NCBI RefSeq assembly: GCF_002797375.1
Contig: NZ_KZ454941.1
Span: 726,031-790,030 of the forward strand
DNA: 64,000 nt
Source of the DNA: Bacillus sp. FJAT-42315
GTDB lineage: Bacteria; Bacillota; Bacilli; Bacillales; Domibacillaceae
Direction: 5' to 3'
In this document: piece after piece, positions 42,281-50,308 of the stretch
Layout: every line of letters begins with the position of its first letter
How positions within the stretch are numbered: the first letter of the stretch is position 1
Translations under genes and position numbers: made by a program
The notes under the pieces: model-generated
The model's input: the letters and a program-made list of their open reading frames with translations, nothing else
Database searches by the model: none
Told to the model about the DNA's origin: nothing

Positions 42281-43159
42281 TTGAAAAAATTCAAGAAGTT
42301 TTATTTAGAAATTACAAGTGTGTGTAATCTTGCTTGTAGCTTTTGTCCGCCGACAGAGCGGCAGAAGCAGTTTATTTCTGTGGATGACTTTTCTAAGAGA
42401 TTAGACCAAATTAAACCGCATACGGATTATATTTATTTACATGTAAAAGGTGAGCCGTTGCTTCATCCTAAGATCGGCCAGTTATTAGATATAAGTCATG
42501 AAAAAGGCTTTAAAGTGAATATTACAACGAATGGTACGTTGATTAATAAAAAGAGGGACAAATTATTAAATAAACCAGCGTTAAGACAGATGAATTTTTC
42601 GCTTCATAGCTTTGATGGTCATGAGGGGTCTACAGATAAGGAAGGGTATGTGAGAAGCATCCTTTCTTTTATTAAAGAAGCAACGAGCCAGTCCGAAATG
42701 ATTGTTTCGTTAAGGCTATGGAATCTTACCCAAGACAATGCGACGAATCTTGAAAAACAACGAAACAGAGAATTACTTGAAATGATTGAGAATGAATTTG
42801 ATTTAGACTACAAAATTGAAGAGAAGGTCGTACCAGGAAGTGGTGTGAAGATTGCGGAGCGCATCTACATCAATCAAGACTACGAATTTCAGTGGCCGGC
42901 ATTGCATGAAGAAGAGGATGATGGAAAAGGCTTCTGTTATGGTCTGCGAAATCAAGCCGGTATTTTAGCGAATGGAACGGTGATTCCTTGTTGTTTAGAC
43001 GGTGAAGGAATAATCAACCTTGGAAATATTAATGACGCCTCATTTTCTGAGATTATTGAAGGGGATCGAGCGAAAAATATTGTCGATGGTTTTTCACGAA
43101 GAGAAGCAGTAGAAGAGCTGTGTAGAAAATGTGGATATCGTAAAAGGTTTGGGAAATAG
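42281..43159 (+). CDS. radical SAM/SPASM protein
   Basis: 292 residues, TTG start with GAGGAATGGAAG. The [4Fe-4S]-SAM motif is CNLACSFC (Cys15, 19, 22), preceded by the usual YLEITSVC strand. GEPLLHPKIGQLL and ITTNGTL are the GGE-like and SAM-contact segments. The C-terminus has extra cysteines, CYGLRNQAG, IPCCLDGEG and LCRKCGYRKRF, as in SPASM/twitch auxiliary-cluster proteins. No precursor peptide or maturation partner is adjacent, so the substrate cannot be proposed. Confidence 0.88.
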   Translation: MKKFKKFYLEITSVCNLACSFCPPTERQKQFISVDDFSKRLDQIKPHTDYIYLHVKGEPLLHPKIGQLLDISHEKGFKVNITTNGTLINKKRDKLLNKPALRQMNFSLHSFDGHEGSTDKEGYVRSILSFIKEATSQSEMIVSLRLWNLTQDNATNLEKQRNRELLEMIENEFDLDYKIEEKVVPGSGVKIAERIYINQDYEFQWPALHEEEDDGKGFCYGLRNQAGILANGTVIPCCLDGEGIINLGNINDASFSEIIEGDRAKNIVDGFSRREAVEELCRKCGYRKRFGK

Positions 43160-43209
43160 GTAGGATTAATTTTCTTATTTTCTCTGTTCGACTGGAAAGG
43201 TGTGCATAA

Positions 43210-43458
43210 ATGAATAACATATTTAAATTTTTGGCAACCGCTACAATAATTATTTCTTTACTACTTTGGATACCTAATATTGTGTTTCAAGAAGCATCCT
43301 CTCTATGGTTGTTAACATTCGTTTTTTCAGGTGTGGGCGTTATATTGTCGATCAAGATTGATTCCAAAATTCTCATTATCGGCAATACAATCACGTTTTT
43401 TAGTTTCTTCATTCTAATGTTTGCTGGTTATGTAATAGAATTTTTGACATCGATATAA
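43210..43458 (+). CDS. small membrane protein
   Basis: 82 residues with three hydrophobic segments (about 5-22, 28-48 and 53-78), short polar links and no recognised family. ATG 43210 is preceded by GGAAAGGTG. It sits alone between the radical SAM gene and the efflux pump. Function unknown. Confidence 0.6.
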   Translation: MNNIFKFLATATIIISLLLWIPNIVFQEASSLWLLTFVFSGVGVILSIKIDSKILIIGNTITFFSFFILMFAGYVIEFLTSI

Positions 43459-43540
43459 TCGTTTGATTACGATAGATGGTCCAATTTTTTAAAATCCATT
43501 CGATCTTGTTTGACCCCTAGAAAGAAAGGAGGAAAACCAC

Positions 43541-45031
43541 ATGGAAGCAACTGTTTCAAAAGCAAGCAAAACAACGAAACGTTCCCTTGTACTGATCGCT
43601 GTGATTTTGGCGATGTTTATGGGAGCGGTTGAAGCGACGATTGTTTCCACAGCGATGCCAGCGATTGTTGCGGATTTAGGAGGTTTTTCTTTATATAGCT
43701 GGGTGTTTTCGGCTTATTTGTTAATGAATGCAGCGACGGTGTTGATTTATGGCAAGCTGTCGGATATTTATGGACGGAAACCGATGTTAATTACGGGTAT
43801 CGTTCTCTTTTTAATCGGCTCTTTTTTATGCGGTTTTGCGGGTTCGATGGAACAGTTGATTATCTTTCGTTTGTTGCAGGGGCTTGGCGCCGGAGCGGTG
43901 ATGCCAGTGGCGACAACGATTGTGGGTGACCTTTATACGAAGGAAGAGAGAGCGAAAGTGCAAGGGTATTTGGCGAGTGTGTGGGGAATTTCCGCTGTGA
44001 TGGGACCAGCGTTAGGCGGTTTGCTTGTTGAACATGTCAGCTGGCGCTATGTGTTTTGGCTGAACTTGCCGCTCGGTTTGTTGACGATTGCGGGCTTAAT
44101 TTTCTTTTTACATGAAAAGATTGAGAAGAAAAAGCCGGCGATTGATTATGCAGGGACGATGCTCTTTTTAGTGACGATCTCCAGCCTTATGTATTTATTA
44201 GTAGAAGGTGGCGTTCAATTTGCGTGGCTTTCCACTCCTGCCGCTTTGCTCATAGTTGTGATAGCTGTCGCTTTGTCCTTATTTATTTGGCAGGAACAAC
44301 GAGCAACAGAACCGATGATGCCTTTTCAGTTGTGGAAAGTGCGCTCCATCTTGATTGCGAATATTGTTTCATTCACAACCGGCGTGATTTTAATCGGTGT
44401 CTCCAGCTTTTTGCCTACATATGTTCAAGGGGTGATGGGAGAAAATGCGACGATTGCCGGCTTCACGCTGACGGCGATGTCGATTGGCTGGCCGCTCGCC
44501 TCCACGTTATCTGGCCGCTTATTGCTTTCCATCGGTTATCGCCAAACGACGATCATTGGAGGTATCGCTTTAATCATTGGCAGCGGCATGTTTTTGTTGA
44601 TGACAAAGGAGTCAGGACCATTATGGGCAGCGGGCTCGTCCTTTTTCACTGGTGTCGGCATGGGGCTAACATCGACAGCGTTCATTGTTTCCATTCAAAG
44701 CTCCGTGGAATGGGAACAGCGAGGAGCGGCTACGGCAGCTAATATGTTTATGCGTAACTTAGGAAATACAGTAGGAGCCGCTTTGTTAGGCGGAGTGTTA
44801 AATAATCAGCTTCAAGCCTATTTGTCCAGTCAATCAGAAGAGAGTGTCCAGACGTTATCGCTTGACTCGATTAATCAACTATTAGGGGATGGGCAAAGCG
44901 GTTTTTCTGCAGAAGTGCGTCACTTATTAACGGAAGGGCTGGCGGCTTCTCTTCATAGTGTTTACTTTGTTGTGTTTTTATTTGCGATTGTTTCGTTTGC
45001 TTTTTTATTATTGTTGAAGAAAAATGATTGA
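43541..45031 (+). CDS. DHA2-family MFS drug efflux transporter
   Basis: 496 residues, about 14 hydrophobic segments, as in the DHA2 (EmrB/QacA) proton-antiport family. The first helix carries MGAVEATIVSTAMPAIVADLGG, the family's motif D1 (shown shortened here), motif A is YGKLSDIYGRKPML, and motif C-like glycine pattern VMGPALGGLLVEHVSWRYVF follows. Start ATG 43541 after AAAGGAGG. Drug range unknown. A short scar of the same gene lies at 48107-48164, pointing to local rearrangement. Confidence 0.9.
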   Translation: MEATVSKASKTTKRSLVLIAVILAMFMGAVEATIVSTAMPAIVADLGGFSLYSWVFSAYLLMNAATVLIYGKLSDIYGRKPMLITGIVLFLIGSFLCGFAGSMEQLIIFRLLQGLGAGAVMPVATTIVGDLYTKEERAKVQGYLASVWGISAVMGPALGGLLVEHVSWRYVFWLNLPLGLLTIAGLIFFLHEKIEKKKPAIDYAGTMLFLVTISSLMYLLVEGGVQFAWLSTPAALLIVVIAVALSLFIWQEQRATEPMMPFQLWKVRSILIANIVSFTTGVILIGVSSFLPTYVQGVMGENATIAGFTLTAMSIGWPLASTLSGRLLLSIGYRQTTIIGGIALIIGSGMFLLMTKESGPLWAAGSSFFTGVGMGLTSTAFIVSIQSSVEWEQRGAATAANMFMRNLGNTVGAALLGGVLNNQLQAYLSSQSEESVQTLSLDSINQLLGDGQSGFSAEVRHLLTEGLAASLHSVYFVVFLFAIVSFAFLLLLKKND

Positions 45032-45050
45032 AGGGGCTGTCCGAGGTGTA

Positions 45051-45089
45051 GATGAGGTGCCTGTCACTCCCCGAAGTTTGTCGAAAAAG
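45051..45089. repeat. 38-bp dispersed repeat, copy 1
   Basis: Begins GATGAGGTGCCTGTCACTCC and ends GAAGTTTGTCGAAAAA. The same sequence recurs at 48021 (one C/T change) and 52017. Copies 1 and 2 flank the rpn gene. Here it directly precedes the rpn ribosome-binding site. Confidence 0.9.
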
Positions 45090-45775
45090 AAAAGGAGGGA
45101 TGGGAAAACGATGAAAACAAGGTTACTTAAAAGAGTTCCGTTAAACCAATTAATGGACCTTAAAATTGACTACGCATTTAAACAGCTTTTTGGTACGGAA
45201 AAGAATAAAAATATTACAGTCGTCTTTCTAAATGCCATCCTCAATCGAACCGGACGAGAAAGTATTAAAGATATTACATTTAAGAACACAGAAGCTGGCG
45301 GGGAGTATCAAGAAGATAAGCAATCCCGCTTAGATATTTTAGCGATAACAAATGATAACGAATCAATCAACATTGAGATTCAATTTACGAATAAATATGA
45401 TATGGTGAAACGTTCGATTTACTATTGGTCAGGCATTTATCGTACACCAATGAAGAAAAACATGGCTTACAAGCAACTACAATCTGTGATTGCGATTAAC
45501 ATTTTGAACTTTGAACTGATTACCCAAACAGAACGTTTTCACACCTCTTATCACTTATATGAAGATCAAGAACAGTTTAAATTAACTGATGTCATGGAAT
45601 TTCACTTTCTAGAGATGCCTAAGCTCATTCGTGATTGGAAGCAAGAAAAATTAGATCCGTGGAATGATGTGTTGGCCAGATGGCTGTTGTTGTTAGGCAT
45701 TGTAGATTATAGAAATGAAACAGTTTATAGAAGGGGCGTAAAACCCCTACGCCTTTAGGCTAGGGGATGTAAGCC

Positions 45776-46174
45776 CTAACTACCTTGTGTTTGAATATAT
45801 TTTTGAATAATCTCTTTACTGACATTTCCAATACTACAAGAAAAGTAACCATCACTCCAAAAAGTACGTTCCTTCCAAAAGTGTTTAGATAGGTATACAC
45901 TATGCTTTTGCCATATCCGATAAGTCGTGAGTTGCTTTAGTAACCTAACAATTTCAAGAACGCTCCACTTTGGAGAGTAACGAATTAGTACATAAATGTG
46001 GTCTTGGTCTATTTCTTGTTCAATAATATGCCAACCGTAGTGATTAGAAATACATTCGATTTCAGTCTTAATATCTTGCCCTACTTTTAACAATAGCTTT
46101 TTCCGATACTTACAAACAGATATCAAGTGGCACATAAGCAAGTGTTTACTATGATTTTCGGAAAGGTATTTCAT
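45776..46174 (-). CDS. tnpA: IS200-type Y1 transposase TnpA, altered HUH motif
   Basis: 132 residues, normal size for the single-strand transposase of IS200/IS605 elements. The conserved tail FWKERTFWSDGYFSCSIGN and the catalytic Tyr in IIQKYIQTQG are present. The metal-binding HUH pair, normally H-x-H, reads DHIYVLI, so the second His appears as Tyr. It may be inactive or belong to a subgroup with this change. Its ATG overlaps the stop of the upstream RHH gene (ATGA). Confidence 0.88.
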   Translation of the reverse strand: MKYLSENHSKHLLMCHLISVCKYRKKLLLKVGQDIKTEIECISNHYGWHIIEQEIDQDHIYVLIRYSPKWSVLEIVRLLKQLTTYRIWQKHSVYLSKHFWKERTFWSDGYFSCSIGNVSKEIIQKYIQTQGS

Positions 46175-46311
46175 TGCTTATCTAAGCCTTTGCGAATCAG
46201 TTCATAAACTGCACTTGCGAAGGTCGAGATGTTATGTCTTTCTCTGTATTCTTCAATTCGCACTACTAAATCGACAGGGAACTTAATTAATTTTGCTACA
46301 CGTTCCATCAT
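46171..46311 (-). CDS. small ribbon-helix-helix protein of the IS element
   Basis: 46 residues (first of two adjacent ATGs at 46311, AGGAG upstream). MERVAKLIKFPVDLVVRIEEY followed by HNISTFASAVYELIRKGL has the strand-helix-helix pattern of CopG/Arc repressors. It is translationally coupled to tnpA and sits beside two palindromes between tnpA and tnpB, so it likely represses the element's divergent promoters. Too short for routine gene calling. Confidence 0.72.
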   Translation of the reverse strand: MMERVAKLIKFPVDLVVRIEEYRERHNISTFASAVYELIRKGLDKQ

Positions 46312-46326
46312 TTTCACTCCTCTCAA

Positions 46327-46376
46327 AGTATATACTATTTACATATGTTTACAAATAAGAATATACTAATAGTATA
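46327..46376. promoter_or_regulatory. palindromic sites in the tnpA-tnpB divergent promoter
   Basis: AGTATATACT (46327-46336) is a perfect palindrome and TATACTA-A-TAGTATA (46362-46376) a second one with the same half-site. They lie between the RHH gene and tnpB, as expected for RHH operators. Confidence 0.55.
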
Positions 46377-46398
46377 TATATTAAGGAGGTGAAAATCA

Positions 46399-47574
46399 AT
46401 GTTGGTAAATAAAGCTTTTAAGTTTCGGATATACCCGAATAAAAAACAAACTGAGCTAATCAATAAAACCATTGGCTCCACAAGATTCGTCTTTAATTTC
46501 TTTTTAGGAAAACAGAAGGAGCAAGATGCTTATTGGTATATTGTCGAAGAAATGGTTCAAAACGGTCAACTTCCAACAAACAACTGGAAAGGCAAGTGCT
46601 TAAACAAATACGAAACGGTTAAATCTGTTAGGGAATTGAAAAAACAGTATACTTTCTTAAAAGAAGTAGACAGTATTGCCCTACAAAAATCAGTTGAAAA
46701 TTTAGCTGATTCCTATAACCGTTACTACAAAAAGCAAAATAAATATCCACGTTTCAAGTCTAAAAAGAATCCTGTTCAGTCGTACACGACCAAGTATACG
46801 AATGGGAATATAGCAGTCATTGACAAACATATCAAGTTTCCAATATTAGGTCTTGTTCGTTTTGCGAAAAGTCGTGAGGTTACAGGAAGAATCTTAAATG
46901 CAACTATTAGACGTAATCCTTCAGGAAAATATTTTGTATCTATTTGTACTGAAACAGAAGTAAGAGAATTGCCGAAAACAAACTCTGCTATTGGTATGGA
47001 CGTTGGGTTGAAAGATTTTGCTATTATTTCCGATGGAACGACTTATTCTAATCCGAAGTTTTTCCGCACATTAGAAGAAAAATTAGCGAAAGCACAACGG
47101 ATTATGAGTAGACGAACGGTTGGCGGTGCAAATTGGTACAAAGCAAAAATCAAAGTTGCACGTATACACGAAAAGATTGTGAATGCTAGAAAGGACTACT
47201 TAGACAAGATTTCTACTGAAATTGTCAAAAACCACGACATAATCGGAATGGAAGACTTGTCAGTAAGCAATATGTTGAAGAATCACAATCTTGCAAAAGC
47301 CATCAGTGAAGTGTCGTGGTCGCAATTCAAAACCATGATTGAATACAAAGCAAAATGGTATGGAAAACAAGTTGTAACGGTTGCGAAAAACTTTCCTTCC
47401 AGTCAACTTTGTTCTTGTTGTGGCTACAAAAACAAAGACGTTAAACATCTCGGCTTACGTGAATGGGAATGTCCAAAATGCCATGCCTATCATGACCGAG
47501 ATATTAACGCAGGACAAAATCTTAAAAATGAAGCCATAAGACTTCTAACCGTCGGTGCGACGGGGATAGCCTAA
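46399..47574 (+). CDS. tnpB: TnpB RNA-guided endonuclease (IS605 OrfB)
   Basis: 391 residues, full length and apparently intact. RuvC-I Asp in [11 protein letters not shown], RuvC-II Glu in [12 protein letters not shown], a zinc finger CSCCGYKN .. CPKCHAY and RuvC-III Asp in [12 protein letters not shown]-terminal [17 protein letters not shown] is the WED start. Start ATG 46399 follows AAGGAGGTG. TnpB cuts DNA next to a TAM that equals the insertion target, here TTTAT, and so favours keeping the IS at its site. It is the ancestor group of Cas12. Confidence 0.93.
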   Translation: MLVNKAFKFRIYPNKKQTELINKTIGSTRFVFNFFLGKQKEQDAYWYIVEEMVQNGQLPTNNWKGKCLNKYETVKSVRELKKQYTFLKEVDSIALQKSVENLADSYNRYYKKQNKYPRFKSKKNPVQSYTTKYTNGNIAVIDKHIKFPILGLVRFAKSREVTGRILNATIRRNPSGKYFVSICTETEVRELPKTNSAIGMDVGLKDFAIISDGTTYSNPKFFRTLEEKLAKAQRIMSRRTVGGANWYKAKIKVARIHEKIVNARKDYLDKISTEIVKNHDIIGMEDLSVSNMLKNHNLAKAISEVSWSQFKTMIEYKAKWYGKQVVTVAKNFPSSQLCSCCGYKNKDVKHLGLREWECPKCHAYHDRDINAGQNLKNEAIRLLTVGATGIA

Positions 47575-47641
47575 TCAATTAGAATTCGATAGAACTCTGT
47601 ACTTAGGAATCCACTACGGCTTTAGCCTAGCGGTAGTTCAA
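47450..47641 (+). ncRNA. candidate omega/reRNA at the right end of the IS
   Basis: In active TnpB elements the guide RNA overlaps the tnpB 3' end and stops at the right end, with the guide read from flanking DNA. Here the 3' end of tnpB and the right-end hairpin (47614-47630) are intact, and the guide would begin at 47642 inside the rpn second half (GAGGACATTTACAAAG). The 5' boundary is a guess. Confidence 0.5.
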
Positions 47642-48020
47642 GAGGACATTTACAAAGAACTGGAGGAGATCGCTATGAAAGATGAAACCCTCAAGAACGC
47701 TTTTCAAGGCTGGGATTTGTTGAGTGCTAATCAAGAAGAAGTATTGGCATATGAAGCTCGTCTGAAACAAGTACTGGATGAAGAAGCTACAAGAATAGAG
47801 GCTGAATTGAGAGAAAAAGAAGCACTCGAAAAAGGGCTGGAGAAAGGGTTACAGAAAGGATTAGCTCAAGGTCGTGAAGAAGGTGCAACTGAAGAAAAAA
47901 AGGCGACTGTACAGCGAATGCTTCGAGAAGGAATAGAGGTAGAACTCATTGCTAAGCTGACGGATTTAACGGTGGAGCAAGTGAAAGCTATAAAACAAAA
48001 TAATAACTAAATGTCTTAAA

Positions 48021-48059
48021 GATGAGGTGCCTGTCACTCCTCGAAGTTTGTCGAAAAAA
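48021..48059. repeat. 38-bp dispersed repeat, copy 2
   Basis: Same sequence as at 45051 with one C-to-T change. It lies 11 bases after the rpn stop, so rpn is framed by direct copies about 3 kb apart (about 1 kb before the IS entered). Confidence 0.9.
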
Positions 48060-48106
48060 GAAATGATTTTTCTTCGCTCCCGATTTTGATCCATTTTTTT
48101 AGATAA

Positions 48107-48164
48107 TGTGTCGGCATGGGGCTGACATCGACGGCGTTTACTGTTTTTGAAGAAGAATGATTGA
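48107..48164 (+). pseudogene. scar of an MFS efflux gene
   Basis: 48107-48146 matches 44652-44691 of the efflux gene with a few substitutions, then jumps to the gene's last codons (TTGAAGAAGAATGATTGA, compare 45016-45031). The interior is deleted. This implies an MFS copy, or a duplicated end, once lay here. 48165-48234 shows nothing else. Confidence 0.75.
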
Positions 48165-48234
48165 GGTGTAAATATGGAGCAAGAAAGGCTAGAACCACAA
48201 AGTTAATATAACTTAAAGGATAGCCTCGATCTCC

Positions 48235-49620
48235 TCACTCCACTTCCCAAGCCTTTTTCAACAACTGCACACCTCCGACAATTTCATCAAATGTTAAGCT
48301 GCTGAAGCCTAGTTGAATCAGCGGCTCTTTTGTTTTTGCTTCGATAAAGTAGGGGGTAGTCGGATACACTTTTACCCCATATGCCAGTGCTTTTTGAATA
48401 AGGGAAGCCTCGGTTTCGTTTGTATGCAATTGAGCGACGACATATAAGCCTGATTTCTCTCCAATGATTGAGATCTCATTGCCGAATGCTTGTTGTAGCT
48501 CTGAGACGAGAAGGTGCATTTTTTGTTTGTATACGTTACGCATTCGCTTAATATGGCGCACCCATTCGCCTTCTTTCATGAAAGTGGCCATCGCTTGTTG
48601 ATGTAGAAGGGAGGCGTTGTTTTCAAATTGTCCAACAGTGGCTTGGAAGGATGCTTGCAAAGTTGGCGGTACAATCATATAAGCAATGCGGAGACTAGGT
48701 AAAAACGACTTAGAAAAGTTTCCGATGTAAATGACGTGTGACCGATCGAGTGCCGATAAGGCGGGAAATGGCTGTTGTTCATAGCGAAATTCACTGTCGT
48801 AATCGTCCTCAATAATAAAGCCTTGTCTTTTGATTGCCCATTGAATTAAGCATTGTCGTTGTTGAATAGATAGCGAGACTCCGTATGGAAATTGATGTGA
48901 AGGGGTGACGTACATTAATTTCGACTCATAGCAGTTTAATTGCTGAAATTGATGCCCTGTTGGCGTGACCGACATTGTTTCGATCTCGTACTGAAGCATT
49001 CGAAAGACATCTACTGCGCCGTTATAACCAGGGTCTTCTAAAATGATATGTGTATGAGTGGACTTTAGGAGAAGGCCGATCGAGAGCAGAAGCTGTTGTG
49101 TGCTACTGCCAATTATGATTTCTGATGCGGTCACTTCTATTCCTCGTGATTGTAGCAAATAGGAAGCAAGTTGTTCGCGAAGCTCCATTTCTCCCGTAAA
49201 TTCCCCGTACATATAAGAAGGTTTCTGTTGCAGCGTTTGATTCATCAGTTGTCGCCATTTTTTTAGTGGAAAATGTTCCATATCGACACCGCCTGCTCGG
49301 AAGTCAATTTGTACTGTGGAACACGCCCCTTGTTCTTTCTTTCGCTTTGGTAGCTGTTCATTCAGAAAAATCGGTTCAAACGGATTGACGAAGTAGCCTC
49401 TTCTTCCTTCCCCTCGGATATATCCTTCAGCAACGAGTTGTTCGTAGGCTGTTAGCGTCGTATTACGACTGACGTGTAACCATTCGGCTAACGTGCGGAT
49501 GGACGGCAGTGATTCGTCGGCTTTGACATGTTGCTTTTCAATTAATCGTTTGATTTGTTGATAAATTTGTTTATATTTTGGCTCATTTCCTGAAAACGAA
49601 AAAAGATAGTGTTTCATCAT
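48235..49620 (-). CDS. MocR/PdxR-type GntR regulator with aminotransferase-fold domain
   Basis: 461 residues. N-terminal GntR winged helix (SIRTLAEWLHVSRNTTLTAYE, shown as the recognition region) is fused to a fold-type I aminotransferase domain. The PLP lysine lies in IGNFSKSFLPSLRIAY, and PEDP-like EDPGYNG and EDDYDSEFRYE are the usual MocR segments. Such proteins sense PLP or amino-acid derivatives and usually control the divergent neighbour. The divergent acetyltransferase 106 bases away is the probable target. Confidence 0.9.
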   Translation of the reverse strand: MMKHYLFSFSGNEPKYKQIYQQIKRLIEKQHVKADESLPSIRTLAEWLHVSRNTTLTAYEQLVAEGYIRGEGRRGYFVNPFEPIFLNEQLPKRKKEQGACSTVQIDFRAGGVDMEHFPLKKWRQLMNQTLQQKPSYMYGEFTGEMELREQLASYLLQSRGIEVTASEIIIGSSTQQLLLSIGLLLKSTHTHIILEDPGYNGAVDVFRMLQYEIETMSVTPTGHQFQQLNCYESKLMYVTPSHQFPYGVSLSIQQRQCLIQWAIKRQGFIIEDDYDSEFRYEQQPFPALSALDRSHVIYIGNFSKSFLPSLRIAYMIVPPTLQASFQATVGQFENNASLLHQQAMATFMKEGEWVRHIKRMRNVYKQKMHLLVSELQQAFGNEISIIGEKSGLYVVAQLHTNETEASLIQKALAYGVKVYPTTPYFIEAKTKEPLIQLGFSSLTFDEIVGGVQLLKKAWEVE

Positions 49621-49650
49621 GTCCTCCTTTTGACATGTGGAAAAGTTTTA

Positions 49651-49699
49651 TTCTGGCCCTTTTATAATGTCAGAATATTTTATATCATTCTACTAAAGT
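49651..49699. promoter_or_regulatory. inverted repeats in the MocR-acetyltransferase divergent region
   Basis: TTCTG..CAGAA (49651-49655 and 49671-49675) and AGAAT..ATTCT further right overlap a TATAAT at 49663-49668. These are plausible MocR-binding sites controlling both directions; no defined consensus is available to me. Confidence 0.4.
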
Positions 49700-49726
49700 T
49701 TGTGATAAGAGAGAAGGGAGAATGAC

Positions 49727-50170
49727 ATGAACATTCAATTACTTACGAGAGAGATGTTAGAAGAGGCAAGTGATTTATTCAATGAATACCGAAAGTTTTA
49801 TGGGCAATCAAGTGATAAGACAGGAGCGAAAGCATTTTTAAGCGAGCGTTTTGAACGAGGGGAATCGATCGTATGGCTTGCGTATATCAATGGGCAAGCG
49901 GCTGGATTTGTACAGATGTATCCATTTTTTTCTTCGGTCGCGATGAAGCGTGTGTACGTTTTAAATGACTTATTCGTCATGCCAGAATTTCGTCAACAAG
50001 GTGTAGCGCAGACGTTAATGGAGACTTGCTATACGTATAGTCAACAACAGCAAGCCCGACAAATTAGACTTGAAACCGCAAATGATAATGACTCAGCGCA
50101 GCATTTATATGAAAAAATGGGGATGAAAGTAGAGCAAGGTGTGAAGCATTATATTAAAAATTGGGAGTAG
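49727..50170 (+). CDS. GNAT-family N-acetyltransferase
   Basis: 147 residues, a single GNAT domain. VYVLNDLFVMPEFRQQGVAQTLM holds the acetyl-CoA pyrophosphate loop (R/Q-x-x-G-x-A as RQQGVA), and IRLETANDNDSAQHLYEKMG is the C-terminal motif B (shown shortened). ATG 49727 follows AGAAGGGAG. Substrate unknown. Divergent from the MocR regulator, which probably controls it. Confidence 0.88.
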   Translation: MNIQLLTREMLEEASDLFNEYRKFYGQSSDKTGAKAFLSERFERGESIVWLAYINGQAAGFVQMYPFFSSVAMKRVYVLNDLFVMPEFRQQGVAQTLMETCYTYSQQQQARQIRLETANDNDSAQHLYEKMGMKVEQGVKHYIKNWE

Positions 50171-50227
50171 GGTAGTGAAGTTTTTTAAATGAAATAAGTG
50201 GGTGACCCTTCCAGTCAATGAAAAGTA

Positions 50228-50256
50228 TTGAATAAAAAAGAAACTACCTCTATAAT
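50228..50256 (+). promoter_or_regulatory. promoter of the ABC exporter gene
   Basis: TTGAAT (50228-50233), 17 bases, TATAAT (50251-50256), 53 bases before the start codon. Confidence 0.7.
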
Positions 50257-50308
50257 TGAGAATGGATTTCATTTGTGTTCATCTATTACTTAACTGGGAG
50301 GTTATTAT

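Larger units (their letters stand above)
45729..47641 (+). mobile_element. IS200/IS605-family insertion sequence with tnpA and tnpB
   Basis: 1913 bp inserted after TTTAT (45724-45728) in rpn, with no target duplication, as expected for this family. The ends hold matching subterminal hairpins with a bulged C: CTA-c-GCC-ttta-GGC-TAG inside 45744-45766 (left) and CTA-c-GGC-ttta-GCC-TAG at 47614-47630 (right). Cargo: tnpA and an RHH gene on the minus strand, tnpB on the plus strand. Exact ends are fixed by the uninterrupted rpn reading frame. Confidence 0.92.
45111..48010 (+). pseudogene. Rpn-family nuclease (PD-(D/E)XK transposase-like), split by an IS element
   Basis: Two in-frame halves of one gene: 45111-45728 (206 codons) and 47642-48010 (122 codons plus stop). 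Joined they give about 328 residues, the normal size of Rpn/PDDEXK_2 recombination-promoting nucleases. The first half has DLKIDYAFKQLFGTEKNK and the active-site strand SRLDILAITND..NIEIQ; the second has the family's charged helix (EKGLEKGLQKGLAQGREEG). Removing the IS restores ETVY-EDIYKELEEIAMKDE. The interrupted gene ends early inside the IS left end. ATG 45111 follows AAAGGAGG. Inactive unless the IS excises. Confidence 0.88.

Noticed and set aside
44224-44742. 172-codon plus-strand frame within the efflux gene
   Set aside because: Cys/His-rich shadow in another frame of a clear MFS transporter.
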